DNA from: Cotesia glomerata
Taxonomy: Eukaryota; Arthropoda; Insecta; Hymenoptera; Braconidae
Direction of reading: 5' to 3'
Length of the DNA: 64,000 nt
Assembly: GCF_020080835.1 (NCBI RefSeq)
Contig: NW_025402108.1
Span: 248,001-312,000 of the forward strand
Part shown: positions 11,426 to 22,512 of the stretch, piece by piece
Position numbering within the stretch: position 1 is the stretch's first letter
Layout: every line of letters begins with the position of its first letter
Notes under the pieces: generated by a model
Databases searched by the model: none
Told to the model about the DNA's origin: nothing
The model's input: only the letters and a program-made list of their open reading frames with translations
Program-made: the position numbers and the translations under genes

Positions 11426-12863
11426 CCCGACCAGAAATTTAAGTTCGGCGGTGGTTCGTTTCGAATTAGGCATGCCGAATTCCAAGTTCGCGCCGAACCA
11501 GGAAGCCAAAGTTGGCCCACGTCCCGGAAGTAACGCAGTCGCGAGTTTGGGCCTAACTTGGCTTCCGACTTAGGCGGTGGTTTGGAAACCACACTTGCTG
11601 GTGACTATCCAAGCCTCATTCGGTCCGAATTTGGCTACCTAACTAGGCAGCAATTCAGAAACTAAATTCGCACGGAAGAATTCAAATTGAATCCTTTTTT
11701 TGTTTTTAGCTATTTTTATGATAAAGCAAAAATTAATAATAATGAATGCTTATTTTTTTTAATTTACTTTTTAAATTTTAAATATAAATATCGACTTTAG
11801 GACAAAATTTTTTAAATATTAAGTAAATAAAAAAATTTTTTTTTGTTTATTAAGTATTATTTTTTTTATATTTTCGGTCATTTTTTTCGCTTTTTAGGGT
11901 TTTTCTTACTATGAAGAAGTTTTTGATTGGTCGATTTTATGGGTCAAGGGGTGAGGAAATGATGGAGTTAGATACATTAGTCACACACAACACTTAAATT
12001 TACCTCACACTCGCCTTAAGAATAATTATAATTAATAATTATTAATTATTAAAAATTTTACATGTCGAACGCGAGACTCGAACACTGTACCCGACGCATG
12101 AGAGCCCTATACCATACCGCGACGCTACGCCGATGATGAGCGACCTCTTGCCTCAAGATACTTATAAGCCCGACACTTCGGCAAACATTCGGTTACCGTT
12201 GCAACGGTCGAGTTAGGAATTCCGATATTATACCTAAGTGAGGACTTGCCACAGACTTACCTAGTCAAGTTTCATTTTGATAGACCAAGCTTCAGAATAC
12301 AGGTTGCCGTTATTTCATAACAGTTTGGCAATCCATGACATACCGAACTTAGGCATTTCCACTGTTTTGCCTAAAGAAGCTCGATCGTGGTATGCCAAGT
12401 TTCGGTAAACCTTTGGTTACCGTTATTTCATAACAGTTTGGCAACCCATGAAATGCCGAACTTAGGCATTGCCATAGGTTTTCCGAAGTGAGTCCGAACT
12501 TGGTGAACCAAACTTCGGTAAGCCTTTGGTTACTGTTATTTCATAACAGTTTGGCAATCCATGATATACCGAACTTAGGCATTTCCACAGGTTTGCCTAA
12601 GTGAGCCCGAGCTTGGTGAACTAAACTTCGGTAAGCCTTTGATTACCGTTATTTCGTACTAATTAGGCAATCCATTATATGCCGAACTTAGGCAGTGCCA
12701 AACTATTACGAGATTACATCGAATGTGGAATTCTTTTGGCATACCAATGTTCGGCTTGCCTAATTTAAAATAAATAAGATCCGAATTGGGCTAGCCTAAA
12801 TTCGGAAAGCCAACTTCGCCCCGAACTGATTTTTCGGCATACCTCACTAAAATTCTAGTCGGG
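11426..12863. mobile_element. TIR element E2 with GCCGAACTTAGGCA word arrays and a tRNA-like module
   Basis: The left end is CCCGACCAGAAATTT and the right end, read inward, is CCCGACTAGAATTTT. TA flanks both (11424-11425, 12864-12865). The satellite copy near 40715-40760 provides an empty site: ATTACAAACTAGCGAAG against ATTACAAACTA, element, TAACGGTCTG. Subterminal arrays repeat words such as GCCGAACTTAGGCA, TTTGGCAAYCCATG and TTCGGTAAGCCTTTGG at 11435-11650 and 12170-12840. A tRNA-like module lies at 12064-12135. Short open frames here follow the word repeats and are not genes. Confidence 0.75.
12064..12135 (-). ncRNA. tRNA-like module in E2
   Basis: The minus strand reads GGCGTAGCGTCGCGGTATGG (A-box-like) and then TGTTCGAGTCTCG (B-box-like), about 45 bases apart. 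No paired acceptor stem is apparent. It parallels the modules in E1, E3 and near 51606. Confidence 0.5.
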
Positions 12864-13571
12864 TAACGGTCTGCAACGAGTAAAATATTCGCAAATTCTG
12901 ATTTCGTTGCCTAGACCGCCTTAATTACGAACTTTATGCCGATCGCTAATACTATCCGTTTAAAAATAAATGGATTCATATATTCCAACTTATTTTAGTA
13001 CTTCTCGGCTGACAATCGGTTATTGCAAATAAGCGTAATATTCAAAAAGTTGAAAATTCATAAATGCTTTCTTTGTCATGTAGAATTGGCCGGAATTGCG
13101 AACTTGAGCTAGATTGCCAATACCACCCGTTTGAAAATAAACGGACTTATTTATTCCAACGTAATTTAGTCTTCTTCAGTTGACAATATCTTATTGCAAA
13201 TCAGCAAAATCTGCAAGAGGTTGAAAATTTGCGAAATTACAGACGTGAGGCAAATAGCTGATACTAACCGTTCGAAAGTAAACGAGCTTACTAGTTTAAT
13301 TATTTACTCCTCAGTAAAAAATGGCTTTTTCTTAGCTAGTTGTGCCTGCAAGAAAGTTAAAATTCACAACTACAATTTTTTTTTGGCCCGACCACTCTCA
13401 AAATATTGACTACCCGGGAAAAAATGATCAGATCTGATCAGACATGAACAGGCATGAGTCTTCAGGTCTGATCAGGTATGAAAATGACCGGGTCTGATCA
13501 GACCTGGCCAGGCATGTTCAGGTCTGATCAGATCTGTTCATGTCTGACTCGATCAGGTCCATAAAAAATCG

Positions 13572-13641
13572 GTGCCGACGGGGATTCGAACCGTACACCT
13601 CGCGCTCTTCAGACTGACACTTTACCTCTTGACCAAATGAT
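13572..13641 (-). ncRNA. tRNA-like module in E3 copy 1
   Basis: The minus strand carries TGGTCAAGAGG, a full A-box match, and GGTTCGAATCC, a full B-box match, about 37 bases apart. The T arm can pair (ACGG..CCGT), but the acceptor ends do not, so a mature tRNA is unlikely. The boxes could still promote RNA polymerase III transcription. The second copy is at 38587-38656. Confidence 0.65.
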
Positions 13642-13825
13642 TCATCTTAACTTGAGAGTATCTTTCGAGCTACTTCAAGTAATTCAAATTTTATACATGA
13701 TTTATCCTTATAGTTAACGGAGTTCTATACCTAATTTATTAATTATTAATAATTAATCATATATTACAGTGATTTATTCGGAACGGCTATGTATTTTTTT
13801 TTCGCTCCATTAACATATGGTTCTA

Positions 13826-14719
13826 CACTGAGAGAGAATTTTATTCAATAGTAATAAAACAGTTTATTTGGACTTGAAAAAAATTTAGTTAATATTAATA
13901 AAATTATATTTCATATAAATAAAATTATATTAGTATTTAATAAAATTTCATAAGTATTTAATAAAATTTTCTTAAATACTAATATGTGTTTATTAAAATA
14001 ACCACGAACGACGCTTTCGTTTGCTGTCATTAATACGAATATTAAGTCATTAAAAGAAATAATCTCAAAAAAAAAAAAAAAATTAATATTCATCAATTAA
14101 TTATAATATATTCAAATATATTTTCACAGTAAAGTCTTTTAATAAATAGTATTAAGATTTTTAACAAGACATCCTAACCTAACCTATTTGTTTACTTCAT
14201 GACGAATCACATGTAGAGATTTTAAATAATAAAAATAAATAAATATTCGATTGAATTTATGAAATCATAGTCTTTATTTTTAACAAATGCGTCCCTACAT
14301 TGTCTGGTTTTCTGCTTCTGTTTTCATTTTATTAAATAATGTCTAACTCTTATCGATTCATTTGTGAAATTTTTAAATTTAAGTGCATAAAAATTAACAT
14401 CCACTCGGATAACAACAGTTGTAGACTTTGTATTTCAAAATATAGTTCCGACAAAATTCAATTTTACTTAATTATTTATTCAATTAATTACTGATCAATA
14501 CTTGTTAGTTAGTTGATTAATGAATTTTCTTTTATATTACATGTAGATAAATATTCATTACATACTAAGAAACATTTATTAGTATTTAATAAAATTTTTA
14601 TTAGTATTTAAGGAAATTTAATTAATATTTAATAAATTTTTATTTGGGATTAGCCAAATAAACGTTTTATTAAATAGTAATAAAATTTCATTACTATTAA
14701 ATAAAATTGTCTCTCAGTG
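13826..14719. mobile_element. nested TIR element E7, copy 1 (CACTGAGAGA ends)
   Basis: The ends CACTGAGAGAGAATTTTATT and the inverse of AAATTGTCTCTCAGTG flank about 890 bases. The subterminal words AGTAATAAAA, TATTTAATAAAATT and their inverses recur at both ends. In the second copy (38840-39730) TA flanks both sides, consistent with a TA target. A 61-residue frame inside is not a gene. Because it is in both E3 copies, it entered E3 before E3 moved or was duplicated. Confidence 0.75.
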
Positions 14720-15439
14720 TTGGCTAGATATCAGACATGGACAGGTCTGATCAGGTCTGAGCGTATTTAAGGCTTCAGACATGAACAGACATGAGCAGGC
14801 ATGAACAGGTCTGATCAAATCTGAACGTATTTAACGCTTCAGACATGAACAGACATGAGCAGGCATGAACAGGTCTGATCAGGTCTGAGCGTATTTAATG
14901 CTTCAGACATGAACAGGCATGAACAGGTCTGATCAGGTATAATTTCAGGCCTGATCATACACGAACAGGCCTGCTCAGGTCTAATTTCAGGCCTGATCAG
15001 ATATGAACAGGTCTGCTCAGGTCTAATTTCAGGCCTGATCAGATATGAACAGGTCTGATCAGTCCTGATCATTTTTTCCCGGGATGTGGCTGAAACTGGC
15101 CGCCAGAATTTTCAGCGGATATAGAGAACATGACTGACGTTGACCAAAACCCCTTAATTTTAAAAAATCAAAAATAGATACAGACGTGCCAAATTCAGTA
15201 TATTATCGTGAATTTCGGGTTGTATTAAATAAAACAGTTAAAATGTCTAAAAAAAATATTCCAAAGACATTACGAGTTTGTTAAAGAGAGAAATAATACT
15301 TGGTTGATGTTTAATTGCAAAAGTTAATACAACTGTACAATTTAGGGATTTTTTTTAAACTCACATTAATTTCATGAAATTTTGGAATGTCAAAAAAAAA
15401 AAATTGATCGATTATCGACCAACTTAAAATGGAGTCAGG

Positions 15440-18400
15440 AAACAATCTAATATAGGTCCAGAGAATTAATTGAAATAGAACTTCGAGTCGTTCCGAAGAA
15501 CTAATTGGAAAAAAATTTCGGGCATATAATTTTGGGGCTTATTTTGATTTAACATCAATTTTAAAGATAGTATGTATCTAAAAAAAATTACTTTATTAAT
15601 TGTCAATGACAATTGGACTCTCGAGCAAAAACTAAAGAGGCCCGAGGAATTAATCGGAATAGAAATTATAGGCGTAAAATTTTGGGACTGATTTGTGCTT
15701 GACATGAGTTATTGGGATCGTTCACATCTTACAAAAATTATTTCATCAATTGTCAACGATATAGGGAGCCATAAAAAAATATCTAAGATTGGGCCTTTAG
15801 AATTAATTGCGAGGGCAATTCCGGGCGTATAATTTTGGGCCTTTTTTCGACTTGACATTAATTTTAAAGATAGTATGTATCCAAAAAAAATTAATTTATT
15901 GATTGTCAATGAAAATAGGACACTCAAGCGAAGACTAGAGGCCCTAAGGAATTAATCGAAATAGAAATTGGAGGCGTAAAATTTTGGGACTGATTTGTGT
16001 TTGACATGAGTTATTGGGGTCGTTTACATCTTACAAAAATTATTTCATCAATTGTCAACGATATAGGGAGCCATAAAAAAATATCTAAGATTGGGCCTTT
16101 AGAATTAATTGCGAGGGCAATTCCGGGCGTATAATTTTGGGCCTTTTTCTGACTCGACATCAATTTTAAAGATAGTATGTATCCAAAAAAAATTAATTTA
16201 TTGATTGTCAATGAAAATAGGACACTCAAGCGAAGACTAGAGGCCCTAAGGAATTAATCGAAATAGAAATTGGAGGCGTAAAATTTTGGGACTGATTTGT
16301 GTTTGACATGAGTTATTGGGGTCGTTTACATCTTACAAAAATTATTTCATCAATTGTCAATAATATAGGGAGCCATAAAAAAATATCTAAGATTGGGCCT
16401 TTAGAATTAATTGCAAGGGCAATTCCGGGCGTATAATTTTGGGCCTTTTTTCGACTTGACATTAATTTTGAACATAGTATGTATCTAAAAAAAATTATTT
16501 TATTAATTGTCAATGAAAATAGGACACTCGAGCGAAGACTAAAGAGGCCCGAGGAATTAATCGGAATAGAAATTATAGGCGTAAAATTTTGGGACTGATT
16601 CTTGTTTGACATGAGTTATTGAGGTCATTTACATCTTACAAAAATTATTTTATCAATTGTCAACGATATAGGGAGCCATAAAAAATATCTAAGATTGGGC
16701 CTTTTAGAATTAATTGCGAGGGCAATTCCGGGCGTATAATTTGGGCCTTTTACGACTTGACATCAATTTTAGAGATAGTATGTATCCAAAAAAAATTAAT
16801 ATATTTATTGTCAATGAAAATAGGACACTCCAGCGAAGACTAAAGAGGCCCTAAGGAATTAATCGAAATAGAAATTGGAGGCGTAAAATTTTGGGACTGA
16901 TTTGTGTTTGACATGAGTTATTGGGGTCGTTTACATCTTACAAAAATTATTTCATCAATTGTCAACGATATAGGGAGCCATAAAAAAATATCTAAGATTG
17001 GGCCTTTAGAATTAATTGCGAGGGCGATTCCGGGCGTATAATTTTGGGCTTTTTTCCGACTCGACATCAATTTTAAAGATAGTATGTATCCAAAAAAAAT
17101 TAATTTATTGATTGTCAATGAAAATAGGACACTCGAGCGAAAACTAAAGAGGCCCTAAGGAATTAATCGAAATAGAAATTCTAGGCGTAGAATTTTGGAA
17201 CTGATTCTTGTTTGACATGAGTTATTGGGGTCATTTACATCTTACAAAAATTGTTTCATCAATTGTCAACGATATAGGGAGTCATAAAAAAATATCTAAG
17301 ATTGGGCCTTTAGATTTAATGGTGAGGGAAATTCCGGGCGTATAATTTTGAGACTTTTTCCGACTTGACATTAATTTTGAACATAGTATGTATCTAAAAA
17401 AAATTATTTTATTAATTGTCAATGAAAATAGGACACTCGAGCGAAGACTAAAGAGGCCCTAAGGAATTAATCGAAATGGAAATTCTAGGCGTAAAATTTT
17501 GGGACTGTTTTTTTTTTGACATGAGTTATGGGGGTCCTTTACATCTTACAAAAATTGTTTCATCAATTGTCAACGATATAGGGAGCCATAAAAAAATATC
17601 TAAGATTGGGCCTTTAGAATTAATTGCGAGGGCAATTCCGGGCGTATAATTTTGGGCCTTTTTTCGACTTGACATCAATTTTAGAGATAGTATGTATCCA
17701 AAAATTAATATATTTATTGTCAATGAAAATAGGACACTCCAGCGAAGACTAAAGAGGCCCTAAGGAATTAATCGAAATAGAAATTGGAGGCGTAAAATTT
17801 TGGGACTGATTTGTGTTTGACATGAGTTATTGGGGTCGTTTACATCTTACAAAAATTATTTCATCAATTGTCAACGATATAGGGAGCCATAAAAAAATAT
17901 CTAAGATTGGGCCTTTAGAATTAATTGCGAGGGCGATTCCGGGCGTATAATTTTGGGCTTTTTCCGACTCGACATCAATTTTAAAGATAGTATGTATCCA
18001 AAAAATTAATTTATTGATTGTCAATGAAAATAGGACACTCGAGCGAAAACTAAAGAGGCCCTAAGGAATTAATCGAAATAGAAATTCTAGGCGTAGAATT
18101 TTGGAACTGATTCTTGTTTGACATGAGTTATTGGGGTCATTTACATCTTACAAAAATTGTTTCATCAATTGTCAACGATATAGGAGTCATAAAAAATATC
18201 TAAGATTGGGCCTTTAGAATTAATTGCGAGGGAAATTCCGGGCGTATAATTTTGAGACTTTTTCCGACTTGACATTAATTTTGAACATAGTATGTATCTA
18301 AAAAATTATTTTATTAATTGTCAATGAAAATAGGACACTCGAGCGAAGACTAAAGAGGCCCTAAGGAATTAATCGAAATGGAAATTCTAGGCGTAAAATT

Positions 18401-20575
18401 TTGGGACTGATTCATGTTTGACATGAGTTATTGGGGTCATTTACATCTTACAAAAATTGTTTCATCAATTGTCAACGATATAGGGAGCCATAAAAAAATA
18501 TCTAAGATTGGGCCTTTAGAATTAATTGCGAGGGCAATTCCGGGCGTATAATTTTGGGCCTTTTTTCGACTTGACATCAATTTTAGAGATAGTATGTATC
18601 CAAAAAAAATTAATATATTTATTGTCAATGAAAATAGGACACTCCAGCGAAGACTAAAGAGGCCCTAAGGAATTAATCGAAATAGAAATTGGAGGCGTAA
18701 AATTTTGGGACTGATTTGTGTTTGACATGAGTTATTGGGGTCGTTTACATCTTACAAAAAATTATTTCATCAATTGTCAACGATATAGGGAGCCATAAAA
18801 AAATATCTAAGATTGGGCCTTTAGAATTAATTGCGAGGGCGATTCCGGGCGTATAATTTTGGGCTTTTTTCCGACTCGACATCAATTTTAAAGATAGTAT
18901 GTATCCAAAAAAAATTAATTTATTGATTGTCAATGAAAATAGGACACTCGAGCGAAAACTAAAGAGGCCCTAAGGAATTAATCGAAATAGAAATTCTAGG
19001 CGTAGAATTTTGGAACTGATTCTTGTTTGACATGAGTTATTGGGGTCATTTACATCTTACAAAAATTGTTTCATCAATTGTCAACGATATAGGGAGTCAT
19101 AAAAAAATATCTAAGATTGGGCCTTTAGAATTAATTGCGAGGGAAATTCCGGGCGTATAATTTTGAGACTTTTTCCGACTTGACATTAATTTTGAACATA
19201 GTATGTATCTAAAAAAAATTATTTTATTAATTGTCAATGAAAATAGGACACTCGAGCGAAGACTAAAGAGGCCCTAAGGAATTAATCGAAATGGAAATTC
19301 TAGGCGTAAAATTTTGGGACTGATTCATGTTTGACATGAGTTATTGGGGTCATTTACATCTTACAAAAATTGTTTCATCAATTGTCAACGATATAGAAAG
19401 CCATAAAAAAATATCTAAGATTGGGCCTTTAGAATTAATTGCGAGGACAATTCCGGGCGTATAATTTTGGGCTTTTTTCGACTTGACATCAATTTTAGAG
19501 ATAGTATGTATCCAAAAAATTAATATATTAATTGTCAATGAAAATAGGACACTCCAGCGAAGACTAAAGAGGCCCTAAGGAATTGATCGAAATAGAAATT
19601 CTAGGCGTAAAATTTTGGGACTGATTCTTGTTTGACATGAGTTATTGGGGTCGTTTACATCTTACAAAAATTATTTCATCAATTGTCAACGATATAGGGA
19701 GCCATAAAAAAATATCTAAGATTGGGCCTTTAGAATTAATTGCGAGGGCAATTCCGGGCGTATAATTTTGGGCCTTTTTTCGACTTGACATCAATTTTAG
19801 AGATAGTATGTATCCAAAAAAAATGTATATATTAATTGTCAATAAAAATAGGACACTTCAGCGAAGACTAAAGAGGCCCTAAGGAATTAATCAAAATAGA
19901 AATTGGAGGCGTAAAATTTTGGGACTGATTTGTGTTTGACATGAGTTATTGGGGTCGTTTACATCTTACAAAAATTATTTCATCAATTGTCAACGATATA
20001 GGGAGCCATAAAAAAATATCTAAGATTGGGCCTTTAGAATTAATTGCGAGGGCAATTCCGGGCGTATAATTTTGAGACTTTTTCCGACTTGACATTAATT
20101 TTGAACATAGTATGTATCTAAAAAAAATTATTTTATTAATTGTCAATGAAAATAGGACACTCCAGCGAAGACTAAAGAGGCCCTAAGGAATTAATCGAAA
20201 TAGAAATTCTAGCCGTAAAATTTTGGAACTGATTCTTGTTTGACATGANNNNNNNNNNNNNNNNNNNNNNNNNNNNNNNNNNNNNNNNNNNNNNNNNNNN
20301 NNNNNNNNNNNNNNNNNNNNNNNNNNNNNNNNNNNNNNNNNNNNNNNNAGCTTGCACAGAGGAACGCTTAGGAGGAACACAAAAGCGGAACGGTCTGTCG
20401 GAACGCGACATTTTTTCGTGAGCGCTGTCAGTATTCATCAATTTATAAGACGTTATCACGTCAAAAACAACTACTGGGAATATTGGCCATAGAAAGTCCA
20501 GGCGTTAATTTTTGGGCCTTTTTTTTATCTGGCGTCAATATTTCGGGTTCTCTGAGGTTAATAAGAAATGTAATT
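15440..20575. repeat. left subterminal satellite array (about 302-bp dimeric unit, about 16 copies)
   Basis: Units recur about every 302 bases (GACATGAGTTATTGGGGTC near 15700, 16003, 16304, 16911 and so on). Each unit is two related halves of about 150 bases: one with GGCGTAAAATTTTGGGACTG, one with GGGCGTATAATTTTGGGC. This is a higher-order repeat from an older monomer. The array is interrupted by a 100-N gap at 20249-20348, likely an unresolved part of the array. It resumes at 20460-20575 in the more ancestral form seen in the right array. The serial open frames (about 65 residues, minus strand) are repeat artefacts. Confidence 0.92.
20249..20348. other. assembly gap (100 N) in the satellite array
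   Basis: Exactly 100 N within a tandem array, so the true copy number and the full length of the element are unknown. Just right of it, 20349-20455 is a short unique-looking GC-richer piece that matches neither array unit. Confidence 0.98.
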
Positions 20576-20957
20576 ACTGTAGTTACTCTTTTTAAACACG
20601 CCCTGCTATAATAGCCTTAAAAAAGCAAATTGTTTCAAAAAGAATGATATTAATTTCCCTAGAAATTAAATTCTCCCTACCATGTTTCTTCGTTATCATA
20701 CTGATAAAAGGATTTGTTTACAGTTAAAAATATTCGTTAATATTTAATAAATCATTCATGAAAGACCACTATTCAGTCCTTATCAAATATTTTTAACTTC
20801 CCGCTAAAAATCTCAGATTTTCAAAAATCGGGAAGTTATTGTTTTTACCCCGTTTTACAAAAATCGAGTTTTCATCAGATCTCGACGTTTGAAGGTCACA
20901 GGAAGCTTCCCTGACTACCCCCGCGATGTTGTCACTATGTCTGTATGTATGTATGTG

Positions 20958-20972
<15 letters not shown>

Positions 20973-20988
<16 letters not shown>

Positions 20989-21208
20989 TTTTTTTTTCCT
21001 TAGAGGGGGGAATCCTTTTTGCGGATTCCAGGCATAGCTGTTTGGCCTGGATATGTGGCGACTCGACGCAGCGTCATACTAAAACTCGACGCTGACGCCC
21101 CTACCCACTAAACCCTAAACCCCTTTCTCTTCTATCCTCTGATCCCCCATGGTACCGCCGTGAGGCATTTCTTCGCGGGGGGAGGAATTAGCTGCCGCTC
21201 TTCCTTCT
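20973..21208 (-). mobile_element. 3' fragment of a poly(A) retrotransposon inserted in a (GT)n run
   Basis: On the minus strand a GC-richer segment (through CATGGGGGATCAGAGG, GGTTTAGTGGGTAGG and GGATTCCCCCTCTAAGG) ends in about 26 A. Both sides are GT microsatellite. This looks like the 3' end of a 5'-truncated non-LTR retrotransposon. Because the flank is itself repetitive, no target duplication can be recognised. Confidence 0.6.
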
Positions 21209-21327
<119 letters not shown>

Positions 21328-22512
21328 CTATGTGACTCGCTTATAACTTTTGAACGACTGAACCGATCGAAACGAACTAAACGGCGTTCTAAAGAGTCCC
21401 CTTGAACTTAGATTTCCTGAGAATTTGAACCGATTCGGACCGATAGATTTTAAGAAATCTTGAAAAATCTCAAAAAAAATAGGAAAAAAATCATTTTTGA
21501 AAGTGGTTTTTTTGGAATATCTTTTAAACGGCTCGATCGATCAACTTCAAAAACTAATCCGCCCTTAAGCTTGAAAAACCACGCCGATCGGCGCTAATCC
21601 GGTCAAAATCGGTTGATTCGTTCGAGAGATAGCGTGAACGAAAGAAAACCGAAAAAAGTGTTTTTTCGGAATTTCTTCGAAATTTTTGGTTCGATCAATA
21701 AAAACCTGGGAATCACTTATGAGGATGATAAAACTGCGCCGAATGCCGCCAAGCGCGTGAAAATCGGTTGATCCATTCAAAAGTTATTGCGGTTTAAAAA
21801 TTCCAAAAATAGTGTTCAATGAAACTCCCATCAGACTTTTGAGCTCGAAGAGCTCAAAAGCATGAAAAAGCTGTTTTTTGAGCTCGGAGAGCTCAAAATA
21901 ACACACAAATTGTATTTTTGAGCTCGGAAACGTCATAAGTGCAATTTCAAGCGTTTAGGTATGGAATTGGCGGGAAGTTGCAGGGATGGCCTTTAAGGTC
22001 AACCGTTTTCCAGATTTTTTAGTATTTAAAAAAAAAAAATTTACTAATATTTAATAAATAAATATTATAAGTATTAAATACAAATAAATCATTTTAAATA
22101 CAAAGAAATATTTGTTTAATACTAAAGAATGGTCTCAAATAAATGATTTGTTAACTATTCACATATATTTTTTAATACAAATAAATCCTTTTATCAGTGC
22201 ATGTTGGGGAATTTTTAATTTTGAATTATTATTTGGTAGATTCGCAATTTGCGATTTCAGACTGCTCAGTAAAGACATAGTCTTTAACAGTCTTTCTTTG
22301 TTTTTACACATTATTTTTTAAATATGTTATTCTTTTATTTTATTTAATATCACTATCCTTATTTAACTGGTTTCCTTGACGTAGTATATAAACAACATAT
22401 ATTATTATCATTTTGTTTTCACATTCACAATAACTTAATAGCAATTTATAGTTGTTAAAGTGGTTTATTTTCCAATTGAAAATACAGTCATCGAGAATAT
22501 TTATTGTTCGAG

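Larger units (their letters stand above)
9150..13412. repeat. satellite array with palindromic core, left block (interrupted)
   Basis: The core (A)CCCGTTTRAAAATAAACGGG recurs near 9168, 9318, 9487, 11166, 11345, 12954, 13124 and 13268. Where uninterrupted, the spacing is about 150-175 bases. Conserved flanking words are TATATATTTYAACCT, TTGACAATTGCTTATTGCAAG, CAAAATCTGCAAGGAG and CCTAGACCTCGCTT. The central self-complementary core can form a hairpin. The same satellite continues at 38013-41460, so both blocks were one array split by transposons. Confidence 0.85.
13413..15083. mobile_element. TIR element E3, copy 1 (CCCGGG ends, GATCAG word arrays, tRNA-like module)
   Basis: The left end is CCCGGGAAAAAATGATCAG and the right end is its near-exact inverse, ending CCCGGG at 15083. 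Both ends are filled with self-complementary words (CAGGTCTGATCAG, GACATGAACAGGCATGA). The right array has about three copies of a roughly 62-bp unit starting GCTTCAGACATGAACAG. A tRNA-like module lies at 13572-13641, and another TIR element (13826-14719) is nested inside. The right CCCGGG is shared with the left end of the giant element that follows directly. The second copy at 38418-40362 is very similar but longer. Confidence 0.8.

Noticed and set aside
13572..13641. A functional tRNA gene
   Set aside because: The A and B boxes are good but the acceptor ends do not pair and the module is embedded in a TIR element; called tRNA-like only. The same applies to the modules in E1, E2 and E4.
15466..20146. 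A ladder of minus-strand frames of about 65-99 residues with nearly identical sequence
   Set aside because: They recur with the 302-bp satellite unit, have no upstream context and no protein character beyond the repeat; they are artefacts of the array.
15440..20248. Regularly spaced repeats resembling a CRISPR array
   Set aside because: Units are about 302 bp with no unique spacers, in eukaryotic DNA; this is satellite.
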